A DNA stretch of 61,767 bases, from positions 1-61,767 of the forward strand of contig JAPPLN010000011.1 of NCBI GenBank assembly GCA_028874175.1, written 5' to 3'. Origin of the DNA: Chloroflexota bacterium. Its GTDB lineage: Bacteria; Chloroflexota; UBA11872. Made by a program: the position numbers and the translations under genes. This document shows, one piece after another, positions 26,557-35,058 of the stretch. Every line of letters begins with the position of its first letter. The stretch's first letter is position 1. The notes below the pieces were generated by a model. The model saw nothing but the letters and a program-made list of their open reading frames with translations, was not told the origin of the DNA and did no database searches.

Positions 26557-27723
26557 TTGGCAGCTGCCGCCGCCAGCGCCTGGGCGTGGTTGCTGCTCGG
26601 TCGCGGATGGTACTGGCGAACCGACGTGCAACTGCCGGCACGGTCGCCTGACTTGGAACCGGACTGCTGGCCTGCCGTGACCGCAGTCGTGCCTGCGCGC
26701 AATGAAGCGGCAGTGCTTCCGTCCACGCTTCCCACGCTGCTGGATCAGGACTATCCCGGCCGCTTTCGGATCGTCGTTGTAGACGACTCCAGCACTGACG
26801 GTACTGCGGACGTTGCCGAAGGCATTGGCGCCGCTTCCACCGGCCCTGGAGTAAACGTCGTCGCGGCCGCTCCACTTCCGGATGGATGGGCCGGCAAGGT
26901 CTGGGCCATGCACACCGGCGTGACTTCGGATCCAACCCGACGGTGCGAATACATCCTCCTGACGGACGCCGACATCGCCCACCCGCCCAACCTCCTCCGC
27001 CGGCTGGTAGGCATGGCCGAACACCGTGATCTGGACCTTGCGTCGGTTATGGCGCAACTGCGGGCGGTCACGCCATTCGAGCGGCTGCTGGTCCCGGCCT
27101 TCGTGTACTTCTTTGGATTGCTCTACCCCTTCCGCTGGTCGAACGACGTCAACCGCGCAACAGCGGCGGCCGCCGGCGGCTGCGTGCTGGTACGCCGGCC
27201 CATGCTCGAACGGATCGGTGGCCTGGAGTCAATCCGTAACCAAATCATCGACGACTGCGCCCTGGCCGCCCGCATCAAGCAGGCCGGAGGTCGGACCTGG
27301 CTGGGGCTGGGACGCGACGTGCGCAGCGAGCGTGGGTACGGCGGACTATCCGGCGTCTGGCACGTCGTGGCGCGCACGGCCTATACCCAGCTTGCCTACT
27401 CACCCATTCGACTCCTGGGCACAGTCGTCGCTCTGCTCCTGGCCTTCGTCGCGCCGCCGGCTGCGGTGGTAGCGGGCGGCGCGAACCTCGTGATTGGAAT
27501 TGACACTGGAACAGCGACGGCAACCCTGGCGGCCGGAATCCTAGGATGGGCGCTGATGACCTTCAGCTACCTGCCAATGACTCGCTGGTATAGCGGCTCG
27601 TTGCTGCGGGCTGTCACGCTGCCGTTGTCCGCTGTCATTTACGTGACCATGACCCTGGACTCGGCACGCCGGCACTACGGCGGGATCGGCGGTGGCTGGA
27701 AGGGCCGAACCTACAGTCGCTAG
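26557..27723 (+). CDS. hpnB: Glycosyltransferase family 2, HpnB-like
   Basis: A 388-residue membrane glycosyltransferase. The GT-A part shows 'TAVVPARNEAAVLPSTLPTLL', 'VVVDDSSTDGTADVA' and the metal-binding 'LLTDADIAH'; further on 'IDDCALAARIKQAGGRTWLGLG' contains the ED-like acceptor region. A hydrophobic N-terminal segment precedes the domain, and several C-terminal helices follow (residues 285-370). The whole pattern matches the hopene-associated glycosyltransferase HpnB. The start is TTG 26557; hydrophobic codons continue just upstream without a standard start. Next to desaturase and cyclopropane synthase genes, this suggests hopanoid or glycolipid modification. Confidence 0.85.
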   Translation: MAAAAASAWAWLLLGRGWYWRTDVQLPARSPDLEPDCWPAVTAVVPARNEAAVLPSTLPTLLDQDYPGRFRIVVVDDSSTDGTADVAEGIGAASTGPGVNVVAAAPLPDGWAGKVWAMHTGVTSDPTRRCEYILLTDADIAHPPNLLRRLVGMAEHRDLDLASVMAQLRAVTPFERLLVPAFVYFFGLLYPFRWSNDVNRATAAAAGGCVLVRRPMLERIGGLESIRNQIIDDCALAARIKQAGGRTWLGLGRDVRSERGYGGLSGVWHVVARTAYTQLAYSPIRLLGTVVALLLAFVAPPAAVVAGGANLVIGIDTGTATATLAAGILGWALMTFSYLPMTRWYSGSLLRAVTLPLSAVIYVTMTLDSARRHYGGIGGGWKGRTYSR

Positions 27724-27865
27724 CGGAGCGGGGCCCGATCGGTCGGCCACCGGCCAACGTAGTGGCCACACCAGTAGTCGAGCCGCTAGGCACCCACCCT
27801 GGCTAGCAAGTTGAGGCCGCGTGTCCAGTCTAGACTGACGCGGCCGCTCCGGCGAAGCACAGCCC

Positions 27866-29095
27866 ATGCAGATCAATCCCCCGCGATTCCTCGACGCCGG
27901 ATACGTGATTCTGAAGAACGTCGTTCCACCGGAACGGCTCGACGAGCTGCGCGCCAGCTTCGAAACGCTGGTCGAACGCCAGCGGGCCAATTGGGCGCGC
28001 GATCCCGACGACCCGGGCTGCTTCGCTTACGTGGCCAAGCAGCCGCGCCTCGCGTTTCAGACGGTCATAGACGCGGCGACGGCCAACACGGTGGAGTTTT
28101 GCCTCCACGAAAACACGCTCGATGTGAGCCGGCAAGTGCTTGGCACACGCGACGTGGGGCTGAAGCAGATGATTCTCCTGTGCAACCCGGAGACCGCCTA
28201 TGGACCCGATTTATGGCATCGCGACGTAAGTCACGGGCCAACAAACAATGCTCCATTGGCGGGTCTCCAGGCGGACATGCTGGCCAACGGTCCGAGCTCC
28301 GTGCAGTGGAACATTCCGCTGTACGACGATGATGTGCTGTGGGTTGTCCCCGGTAGTCATCGGCGTCTGAACACCGCGCGGGAGAACCGGGAGCTCTTGA
28401 ACGATCCCCGCGCATGTCTGTCGAACTGTACGCAGGTCAAGCTCAAGGCCGGCGACGGCGTGATGTACATCAACACCATCCTGCATTGGCCCAGCAACTA
28501 CAGCACCGGGTTGCGGCGAATCATCCATCTCAGGTACACCTCGTTCGGCGGCCAGTTGTATCCCTACGGCTCCCGCTTCCTTTGGGAGCCGGGTTTCGTC
28601 AAGCATCTATCGCCGAAGGGACAAGCAGGCTTCCATCGGTTCATCGAACTGGCCGAACGCGAGGACGATTGGATCGAAGCGTTCTATCGCGCGATGCTCG
28701 ACCAGGATCCGGAAGCTTTCCGGCAGGCTCTGGCCCGGCTGCATCCGGGCGACACCGGGCGGTTGGTCTGCGTGATCCTCCTGTCGAAGCTGGCTCGCAG
28801 AATGGGCGCGCTGAAGCGCCCGGAACTGGCCGACCTACCGGACCGCGAGCGCGCGTCGGCTGTAGGCGAGCAGACCTTCAGCATCAGCAACCTCGAGGCG
28901 CTGGCCCGGCGATTCACCACCGCTGAAACGAAGCTGCTTGGACAGCGATTCGCACCGTTGGACGCCAGGCTCCAAATGGAGACCGAGCACTTCGTGCCTA
29001 GTCTCGCGAGCAAACCTTCCCGCTACGCACAGGAGCACATGCCCGACGACTTCGGTCTGGACGACTTCATCGCGAGCTGGAGCAGAGCCGCCTAG
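27866..29095 (+). CDS. Phytanoyl-CoA dioxygenase (PhyH) family protein 3
   Basis: A 409-residue Fe(II)/2-oxoglutarate oxygenase, longer than and only distantly similar to the tandem pair near 8-9.7 kb. The HxD motif is WHRDVS (His about 118, Asp about 120), followed by 'VQWNIPLYDDDVLWVVPGSH' and a distal segment 'LHWPSNYSTGLRRIIHL' that should carry the third metal ligand and the 2-oxoglutarate-binding Arg. The C-terminal 140 residues extend beyond the usual domain and are helical without a recognisable motif. The substrate is unknown. Confidence 0.82.
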   Translation: MQINPPRFLDAGYVILKNVVPPERLDELRASFETLVERQRANWARDPDDPGCFAYVAKQPRLAFQTVIDAATANTVEFCLHENTLDVSRQVLGTRDVGLKQMILLCNPETAYGPDLWHRDVSHGPTNNAPLAGLQADMLANGPSSVQWNIPLYDDDVLWVVPGSHRRLNTARENRELLNDPRACLSNCTQVKLKAGDGVMYINTILHWPSNYSTGLRRIIHLRYTSFGGQLYPYGSRFLWEPGFVKHLSPKGQAGFHRFIELAEREDDWIEAFYRAMLDQDPEAFRQALARLHPGDTGRLVCVILLSKLARRMGALKRPELADLPDRERASAVGEQTFSISNLEALARRFTTAETKLLGQRFAPLDARLQMETEHFVPSLASKPSRYAQEHMPDDFGLDDFIASWSRAA

Positions 29096-29171
29096 GCCCA
29101 AAAGCGGACCATCTCGGATGGCGCACGGTCGGGCCGGCACGATGTGACCATTAGGTAACAGGTTTGGATGC

Positions 29172-29248
29172 TGGTCGGGGCGGCCGGATTTGAACCGGCG
29201 ACCTCCTGACCCCCAGTCAGGTGCGCTACCAGCCTGCGCCACGCCCCG
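29172..29248 (-). tRNA. tRNA-Pro (GGG anticodon)
   Basis: The minus strand folds into a cloverleaf. The acceptor stem is CGGGGCG/CGCCCCG (29242-29248 with 29176-29182), the D-arm contains GGCGCAGGCTGGTAGCGC, and the anticodon stem CCTGA/TCAGG encloses the loop CTGGGGG with anticodon GGG (Pro). The T-arm contains GGTTCAAATCC. A discriminator A and an encoded 3' CCA (29172-29174) are present. Confidence 0.95.
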
Positions 29249-29262
29249 GTGAGGCGAGTCTA

Positions 29263-30309
29263 TCAGCGAGCGTTTGGCGTCATCGGTGAGCCATCGGCCG
29301 CCACGGCTTGCCGCAGTCGCCGCTGGCGTCGCCACACCTCCCACGGCCATGACGGGCTGGCCACAAAGGGCCGAATGTCCTCCCAGGCGACTCGGCGGCT
29401 AGCCGCCACCTGCTTCCGCAGCCTCAGCACCGGACCGAGCGATCCCAGGCCGGCCAGCCGCCCACGCAGGGCCGCCAGGTTCCGCTGACGGACCATCGTG
29501 ATCGGTAACGACGCCAGGTCATAGGCCACCAGGAGCGGTCCGTAGAGTAAGAGCGCGCGCGTGGGGTGGTTCTTGGCGACTGTCCAGACCTTGTTGCGCC
29601 CCAGGTAAAACGTCTTGAACGGTGACTCTTCGGTACCCGTAGCCGAGTGCGCATGTACCACTCGTGCTTCCGGGACATAGCGCGCCGTCCAGCCCAGCCA
29701 GCGGGCGCGCCACGCCAGGTCCACGTCCTCGAGATAAGCGAAGAATGCGGAATCGAATCCACCGGTTTCGTCCAGCAACGCCTTGCGGTACAGCGCGGCC
29801 CCGGCGCACGCGCCGAAGACGTCGCCAGCCTCGTCCGAGCCAACTGGCTCCGCGTTGTGCCGGTCCCAGGCGATGCCCAGCACATCGGTCACCACGCCGG
29901 CGGAGTCGATGATGTTGTGATCTCGATCCAGCACCATCCGACTGGCAAACGACCCGGTCTCGGGATGCTCATGTGCGGCCTGAACCAGCGAGTACAGCCA
30001 GTCGGAATCGGGAACTGCATCATTGTTGAGGGTTGCAACCAAGTCCGCCCGCGCCAGTCCAAACCCGATGTTGTTGGCTTCGGAGAACCCGTGATTGGAC
30101 TCCAGGCGCTTCAGAATAGTTCGGGGATACGCCTCGGCAATCCACTCCTCCGTGCCGTCCGTGCTGCCGTTGTCCACGACGATGGTCTCGAATTCAACCC
30201 CGGTCTGATCCGCCAGCGCCGGCAGGCAACGTCGCAAATGGCGCAGCCCGTTCCAGGTCACGATCACAACGGAGGCCTCAGGCGTGTCGGACATGTTGCG
30301 TTCAGCCAT
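29263..30309 (-). CDS. Glycosyltransferase family 2
   Basis: A GT2 family glycosyltransferase of about 348 residues. Clear motifs: 'ASVVIVTWNGLRHLRRCLPAL' near the start, 'TIVVDNGSTDGTEEW', 'ATLNNDAVPDSDW' (Asp motif binding the nucleotide sugar metal) and 'FFAYLEDVDLAWRARWLGW' (the acceptor-binding ED motif). This is the pattern of rhamnosyl- or related cell-surface glycan transferases. A hydrophobic stretch near residues 262-280 may attach it to the membrane. Several starts are possible: ATG 30309 is used, with GTG 30312 and ATG 30294 as alternatives. Confidence 0.88.
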   Translation of the reverse strand: MAERNMSDTPEASVVIVTWNGLRHLRRCLPALADQTGVEFETIVVDNGSTDGTEEWIAEAYPRTILKRLESNHGFSEANNIGFGLARADLVATLNNDAVPDSDWLYSLVQAAHEHPETGSFASRMVLDRDHNIIDSAGVVTDVLGIAWDRHNAEPVGSDEAGDVFGACAGAALYRKALLDETGGFDSAFFAYLEDVDLAWRARWLGWTARYVPEARVVHAHSATGTEESPFKTFYLGRNKVWTVAKNHPTRALLLYGPLLVAYDLASLPITMVRQRNLAALRGRLAGLGSLGPVLRLRKQVAASRRVAWEDIRPFVASPSWPWEVWRRQRRLRQAVAADGSPMTPNAR

Positions 30310-30409
30310 CACTTTGCGGACAGGTAGGTGTGCGATACCCGCCGGTGGTCGGGCAGGCTGCGTCGCCTGCGTCTACGCTTGCGCTGGCGTCGGGTTTTTT
30401 TGAGTGGGA

Positions 30410-31285
30410 ATGCAACGGCAACTCCGGTCAATCTCTCCCACGCAACTGCGCACGTACGACACCTGCCCGCTCCAGTATCGGATGCGCTACCTGGATCGGA
30501 TACCGACCGCCGACTCGCCCGCGTCGCTTGTCGGCCAGGCGGTTCACACCGCCCTTGAGCGCAACTTTCTGGAGAAAAGGCATAGCGGCCTTGACCTGGA
30601 CTTGGACGAGGCTGCCGAGATCTTCGACGACGTCTGGGAATCCCGCCTGCCGCCAGGGGCCGCATCTGGACAGTCCGCGGAGGAGTTCGAGGAAGCCTAT
30701 GGCTCAGGTCAAGCGGTCCTGGAGCTCTACCTGACCGAGGTTGCGCCCAGGGTCATCCCGCATCTTGTTGAGCATCGTTTCAGATTCGACATCCCAGGTG
30801 TCCAGGTCCAGCTCGTGGGCACCGTCGACCTCATCGATCGGAACGGCGTGGTGATCGACCACAAGACCTCGTGGCGGGCTTACCCCGAGTCGTATCCCGA
30901 TCGGGATCTCCAACTACAGTGCTACGCGATCGGATACGGAGTCTTCAGGGCCGGATCGCGGATTCGTCCCGGCAACCTGCCGGCGCCATTCTTCATTCCT
31001 CAAGTCCGCGTTGATGTATTGGTTCGCGAAGATCCGCCATTCATCCAGCAGCTACACGGAACCTACGGCCGCGAGGACCTGGAACAGTTTGCGGCCCGGG
31101 CAACTGAAATCGTCGTTGGAATTGAGGCGGCCCGATTCGATCCCTTCTGGCAAACGCCGCCTCGGGTCGAGGACCCTCAGGTCTGTCGGCGCTGTTCGTA
31201 TGCCCTGGCCTGCGAGGCGTCGCTCGCGCGCGACGAGCTATTGGAGGACGGCGGCCAGGATGGAGACCAGGAAGAACAGCGCTGA
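30410..31285 (+). CDS. PD-(D/E)XK nuclease of the RecB/Cas4-like type
   Basis: A nuclease of about 291 residues of the PDDEXK_1 superfamily. In order: 'SPTQLRTYDTCPLQYRMRYL' with a first cysteine, 'GQAVHTALE' (His of motif I), 'GTVDLIDRNGVVIDHKTS' (catalytic Asp and Asp-x-Lys), 'DLQLQCYA' (motif IV Gln and Tyr), and a C-terminal CxxC...C ('CRRCSYALAC'). The four cysteines match the iron-sulphur cluster of Cas4/AddB-type nucleases. A DNA-end processing or repair role is likely. No CRISPR array is nearby. GTG 30404 is an alternative start. The last 48 bases overlap the end of secG on the other strand. Confidence 0.82.
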   Translation: MQRQLRSISPTQLRTYDTCPLQYRMRYLDRIPTADSPASLVGQAVHTALERNFLEKRHSGLDLDLDEAAEIFDDVWESRLPPGAASGQSAEEFEEAYGSGQAVLELYLTEVAPRVIPHLVEHRFRFDIPGVQVQLVGTVDLIDRNGVVIDHKTSWRAYPESYPDRDLQLQCYAIGYGVFRAGSRIRPGNLPAPFFIPQVRVDVLVREDPPFIQQLHGTYGREDLEQFAARATEIVVGIEAARFDPFWQTPPRVEDPQVCRRCSYALACEASLARDELLEDGGQDGDQEEQR

Positions 31286-31459
31286 CGCGCCGATCGTGAA
31301 GTTGAAGGTCAGCCGGTCCACGCCGCGCCGGGCGTGAAAGAACGAGCTGTCGCTACCGCCCAACGCCGAGCCCATCCCCGTATTCCGCAACTGGATCAGA
31401 ACCGCGGCAATCACAATGATGGAAAGCACTAACTGGGCGAGTTGCAAGGGCGCGTTCAT
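31238..31459 (-). CDS. secG: Preprotein translocase subunit SecG
   Basis: A 73-residue protein with two hydrophobic segments (about residues 6-24 and 52-72) separated by a loop with 'LRNTGMGSALGGSDSSFFHARRGVDRLTF', the conserved SecG loop. SecG is the small accessory subunit of the SecYEG protein-export channel. The frame is open further upstream, but ATG 31459 gives the normal size and lies 4 bases after the pdxA2-like stop. It is the last gene of the sugar-acid operon. Confidence 0.9.
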   Translation of the reverse strand: MNAPLQLAQLVLSIIVIAAVLIQLRNTGMGSALGGSDSSFFHARRGVDRLTFNFTIGASALFFLVSILAAVLQ

Positions 31460-31463
31460 TCGG

Positions 31464-32483
31464 TCAGGCAGTCTCCGGGGCCGCCGAGCGTCCGTCGCTG
31501 ACGGCCATGGTGGCGGCGATCTCGATGGCCATCTCCATACTATCCGCCCGCGCCACCCCTTGCCCGGCAATATCGAAGGCCGTGCCGTGGTCGACGCTGG
31601 TGCGGATGATTGGCAGGCCAACGGACACGTTAATTCCGTCAAAGAACCCGGCCACCTTCACGGCCACGTGTCCCTGGTCGTGATACATCGCCACTACCCC
31701 ATCGAACGCCCCGTTTCGCGCCCGGTTGAACACCGTGTCGCCCGGCTCGGGCCCGGTGGCGTCGATGCCGTCCTTGCGCGCATCGTCGATAGCCGGCCGG
31801 ATGAACGCGTCATCCTCGTGTCCGAACAGACCGCCTTCCCCCGCGTGCGGATTGAGCCCGCAAACGGCGATTCGCGGCTCTGGGATGGCCATCCTCCGCA
31901 GCGTCGAGTCCAGCAGGCCAATCACGTGGCGCACGTTTTCCTGCGTCACCCGATCAATGGCCTCCCGCAGCGAGACGTGCGTGCTGTTGTGGATCACCCG
32001 CAGTCCCGGCGCCACCAACAACATGCGCGCGCCTGGCGAGTCGGTCAGGTCGGCCAGCAACTCGGTATGTCCCGCGTAGTCATATCCGGCGGCGTTGATG
32101 GCGGCCTTGTTAATCGGCGCGGTGACTATTGCTGCCACGCGGCCGTCCAGGGCAAGCTTCGTCGCCGCGATGACCGACTCCGCCGCGGCCGCGCCGGCCC
32201 TGGCGTCGACTATCCCCACCGGCACGTCGTTCAGATCGCGTCCCCAGGGGTCATGGACCTGGATCTCATCGATCCCCCGGTCCAATGCGTCCACGTCCAC
32301 GGCGGCGACGTTGGCGCCCACCGCACCCGCAGCCCGTTCCATCGTGCGCAAGTCCCCGACAACCACGGCGCGGCAAGCGGCTCGGATCTTCGGGTTCACC
32401 AGGGCCTTCGCCGTGATCTCGGGTCCGACGCCGGCCGGATCGCCCATGGTGACGGCAATCAGCGGGCGCTGATCGGCGGACAC
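31464..32483 (-). CDS. pdxA2: PdxA2-like 4-phosphate sugar acid dehydrogenase
   Basis: A 339-residue member of the PdxA family (NAD-dependent oxidation and decarboxylation of 4-hydroxy-threonine 4-phosphate or of four-carbon sugar acid 4-phosphates). It shows 'IAVTMGDPAGVGPEITAKAL' at the start, 'IVTAPINKAAINAAGYDYAGHTE', metal His in 'NSTHVSL' and 'MYHDQGHVAVK', and the ending 'SVDHGTAFDIAGQG'. Because a four-carbon acid sugar kinase lies directly upstream on the same strand, PdxA2 is the better name: it would convert threonate or erythronate 4-phosphate to dihydroxyacetone phosphate plus CO2. A role in pyridoxal phosphate synthesis is the alternative. Confidence 0.85.
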   Translation of the reverse strand: MSADQRPLIAVTMGDPAGVGPEITAKALVNPKIRAACRAVVVGDLRTMERAAGAVGANVAAVDVDALDRGIDEIQVHDPWGRDLNDVPVGIVDARAGAAAAESVIAATKLALDGRVAAIVTAPINKAAINAAGYDYAGHTELLADLTDSPGARMLLVAPGLRVIHNSTHVSLREAIDRVTQENVRHVIGLLDSTLRRMAIPEPRIAVCGLNPHAGEGGLFGHEDDAFIRPAIDDARKDGIDATGPEPGDTVFNRARNGAFDGVVAMYHDQGHVAVKVAGFFDGINVSVGLPIIRTSVDHGTAFDIAGQGVARADSMEMAIEIAATMAVSDGRSAAPETA

Positions 32484-32538
32484 TAAAACCTCGGTGACGC
32501 GTGGCGCGGCATTGGGCGCTCGCTCGCAAGCCGCGACG

Positions 32539-33771
32539 TCATGCTGCCTGGCTCAACCTGGAGCATAGGCTTCGAAAGGCGGTTGTCAGCGCATCTGGAC
32601 CTCCCATGTTCCCGCCCTTGGTGACGACAGACGCTACGCGGCGTGTGCCGCGCAGAGCATGCCCTCCGGGCACGCCCCACTCGAGCTCCCCGATAACCTC
32701 GATCGCATCCACCTCCAGCGCATCCAGCGCGGCCCTTGCGGTATCCCCGCCCGTGAGAATCAGACCCGGCTGATCGACGGCGCCAACGATGGCGCGGCAA
32801 AGATCCCCGACGCGCCGTAGCTGGCGCTGGCGTTCCTCGGGCCGCGGCGCCGTTCCCTCAATCGTCGTGTCGAAGATGACCAGCCGCTTTCGCTGCCGGT
32901 TAGGGCAGGTTTCTCGAATCGCAGCTTCTATGTCCGCTCCGCTTCGAATGCGCATACGCCGTGCAAAGCCCGTGCCTAGCGTACGCTCGACCTGCACCTT
33001 GGTATGAGCGCTTGGCGTGCCCACCACGGCGGCCACGAATGCCGATCGTCCCAGGTCCGTGGGTTGGATTGAGTCCTGATCGGGCCGTACCAGGTACTCG
33101 GCGAGCCCGGCCGAACCCGCGCTGATGCGCCCGGCAGCCGACGCGCGCAGGCCTGACGCGATAGCGCGCAGGTCGCCGTCCGTCTCCACGTCCGGCACCA
33201 CAATGTCGACGCCGGTCCCCTGTGCCCTCGTAAGCGCCTCGACGAAGCCGTCCTGCTCTCCCCGTACGACGTTCAGCGGCACCCGCTCGGCCTTCAGGCC
33301 AGCGCTGTTCCAGAGAAGGGTGGGAATGTGCGATTCCAAAACCGGAGTTACCGGGTCTCGTCCCGGAGCGACCTCGGCAATGGGCACGCCCTCCAGCCGA
33401 TGTGTTCCATCGATCGTGGTGCGGCCGCCTGTCGGATAGGCCGGTGCAAATACCAGCGGCCCCGAATCGGCGGCATCGCATAGCGCTCGCAACTCGGGCC
33501 CAATGTTCCCGCGCAGCAGCGAATCGGTCTTCTTGTAGATCCGCGCCAACGTTCCGCATGGCAGCGTGCGAAACGCGGCCGTCACGCTCGCGGCGGCGCT
33601 AGCGGCCGAAACGTGCCTGGTCTCGGTGCTCAAGGCAACGACAGATCCGCGCGATGGCCAGACGCCCGAATGGGTCGAGACGATGGTCTGCTTTCCGGCT
33701 TTCCGAAATTGCAGCGCGGTATCCAGCGCCCCGGTCAGGTCGTCGGCGATGACGGCCCAGCGCTCGGCCAC
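32539..33771 (-). CDS. dtnK: Four-carbon acid sugar kinase (DUF1537, DtnK/OtnK-like)
   Basis: A 410-residue ATP-dependent kinase of the DUF1537 family that phosphorylates D-threonate, D-erythronate or related 3-oxo acids at C4. The N-terminal motif 'IADDLTGALDTALQF' and 'KKTDSLLRGNIGPELRAL' are standard, as is the C-terminal 'LTGGDTARAALDAL' followed by 'EWGVPGGHAL'. GTG 33771 directly follows the LarA-like stop (TGA GTG with no gap), and the PdxA2-like gene comes 55 bases later, so kinase and dehydrogenase act in sequence. Confidence 0.88.
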   Translation of the reverse strand: MAERWAVIADDLTGALDTALQFRKAGKQTIVSTHSGVWPSRGSVVALSTETRHVSAASAAASVTAAFRTLPCGTLARIYKKTDSLLRGNIGPELRALCDAADSGPLVFAPAYPTGGRTTIDGTHRLEGVPIAEVAPGRDPVTPVLESHIPTLLWNSAGLKAERVPLNVVRGEQDGFVEALTRAQGTGVDIVVPDVETDGDLRAIASGLRASAAGRISAGSAGLAEYLVRPDQDSIQPTDLGRSAFVAAVVGTPSAHTKVQVERTLGTGFARRMRIRSGADIEAAIRETCPNRQRKRLVIFDTTIEGTAPRPEERQRQLRRVGDLCRAIVGAVDQPGLILTGGDTARAALDALEVDAIEVIGELEWGVPGGHALRGTRRVASVVTKGGNMGGPDALTTAFRSLCSRLSQAA

Positions 33772-35037
33772 TCAGGCCACCAGCGGCAGCGTGTCCGGTG
33801 CGTGCGTCAAGACCCCAACCTGCGGTGCGGTGCCGCTTGTCCGTGCCAGGGCCGAAAGCGCGGTCTCCACATCCGGCGCCGTATCGAACCCAAGCGCCTC
33901 TGCCTCGTGTGGCGCGATGCCGTCCGATACCAGCACCACGCGCGCGTATTCCCGGACCCTGGCCCACGCAACGGCCAGCGATGCGGCCACGCGGTCGTCG
34001 ATCTCGTTGCCCTCGTAGCGCCGCAGCAACTCGTCCGCCGGCTGCGCCGTGTAGTCCAGCATGTCGGGGTGTGTCACGGCCACGCCTTCCGGGCAGGGCG
34101 TCACCACGATGATGGTCCCGCCGGGCCGCACCATCAGCATGGCCGGATACAGACTCTTGTGGGCCTGCCAGAACTCGATGTCGCACGGATGCGACCCGGC
34201 CACCACCGCGTCCAGCCCGGCGGGCGCGCGAACGCCGTAGATGCGCCGGGCGTCTTCGACGGCCCGTCGATAGGTAGGCCGCGTGGCGCCGAAGCGAGCG
34301 GTCACGATCCGCCCGTCGGCATTGAGCGTCACGTTCAACACGTGCTGCATACCGCAACGCTCGGCGATCAGCTCCATCTCGGCGCGTACCGGCGTGTCGA
34401 CGCGCCCCAGCAACGGCGTCCGCGCCCTGGCGCTGAACATGTGCGTGGCGGCTGTGGTGGCGGCCCCCGATACCCCCGGCTGCACGATCTTGGCGCCCGC
34501 CGAAAACCCCGCAATGTGGTGAGGCACCACCGCGCCGGTCCCAATCACAATGTCGGCCTCGAACAGGTGCTCGTTGACCTCGACCGGCGTCCCGCTCGGC
34601 GTCACGCCCAGGTCGCGCAAGGGCGCCGTGCGGTGGTCGTGCTGCGTCACCCGCACCCGCGCCAGCACCTCGTCGCCGACCTTGTGCCTGATCTCGGCGT
34701 CCGTCATCGGCCGGTGCGTGCCCAGCGCGATCATCACCAGGATGTCGTCTGCCGCGATTCCCGCTGCTTCTAGGTCGTCCAGGATCGGCGGCAGCAGCAA
34801 GTCCGCCGGCGTCTCCCGCGTAATGTCGTCAATCAGGACAAGAGCGCTGGCCTTGCCCCGCGCCGCCTCACGCAACGTTTCGGACCCGATCGGGCTGTCC
34901 AGCGCCGCACGAACGAGTGCCTCGGGTGCGAGCGCCGGCTCTGTCGGTCGGGGTGTGTAGACGCCCGCTAGTTCGACGCCGGCCGTGCCGACGGCAAGCG
35001 TCTCATCGCCGTACGGCAGGTCGAATCGGCGGATCAT
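33772..35037 (-). CDS. larA: LarA-like nickel-dependent racemase/epimerase
   Basis: A 421-residue protein of the LarA (DUF2088) family. These enzymes use a covalently bound nickel-pincer cofactor (NPN) to racemise or epimerise alpha-hydroxy acids by hydride transfer. Visible landmarks are 'ALGTHRPMT', 'VTQHDHRT', 'VPHHIAGFSAGAKIVQPGVSG' (the Lys here should bind the cofactor), and 'GSHPCDIEFWQAHKSLYPA'. The cofactor-making genes larB, larC and larE are not in the window. Placed directly upstream of a four-carbon sugar acid kinase, it is likely to epimerise a threonate/erythronate-type acid before phosphorylation. Confidence 0.87.
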   Translation of the reverse strand: MIRRFDLPYGDETLAVGTAGVELAGVYTPRPTEPALAPEALVRAALDSPIGSETLREAARGKASALVLIDDITRETPADLLLPPILDDLEAAGIAADDILVMIALGTHRPMTDAEIRHKVGDEVLARVRVTQHDHRTAPLRDLGVTPSGTPVEVNEHLFEADIVIGTGAVVPHHIAGFSAGAKIVQPGVSGAATTAATHMFSARARTPLLGRVDTPVRAEMELIAERCGMQHVLNVTLNADGRIVTARFGATRPTYRRAVEDARRIYGVRAPAGLDAVVAGSHPCDIEFWQAHKSLYPAMLMVRPGGTIIVVTPCPEGVAVTHPDMLDYTAQPADELLRRYEGNEIDDRVAASLAVAWARVREYARVVLVSDGIAPHEAEALGFDTAPDVETALSALARTSGTAPQVGVLTHAPDTLPLVA

Positions 35038-35058
35038 GCCGCTGGCACCGATGGCCCT

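Noticed and set aside
29172-29248. tRNA-Pro as an integration site
   Set aside because: No integrase gene or repeated tRNA 3' end is visible nearby, and neighbouring genes share the host-like composition.
31416-32486. A 356-codon plus-strand frame opposite the pdxA2-like gene
   Set aside because: No recognisable protein features; the minus-strand PdxA-family gene explains the openness.
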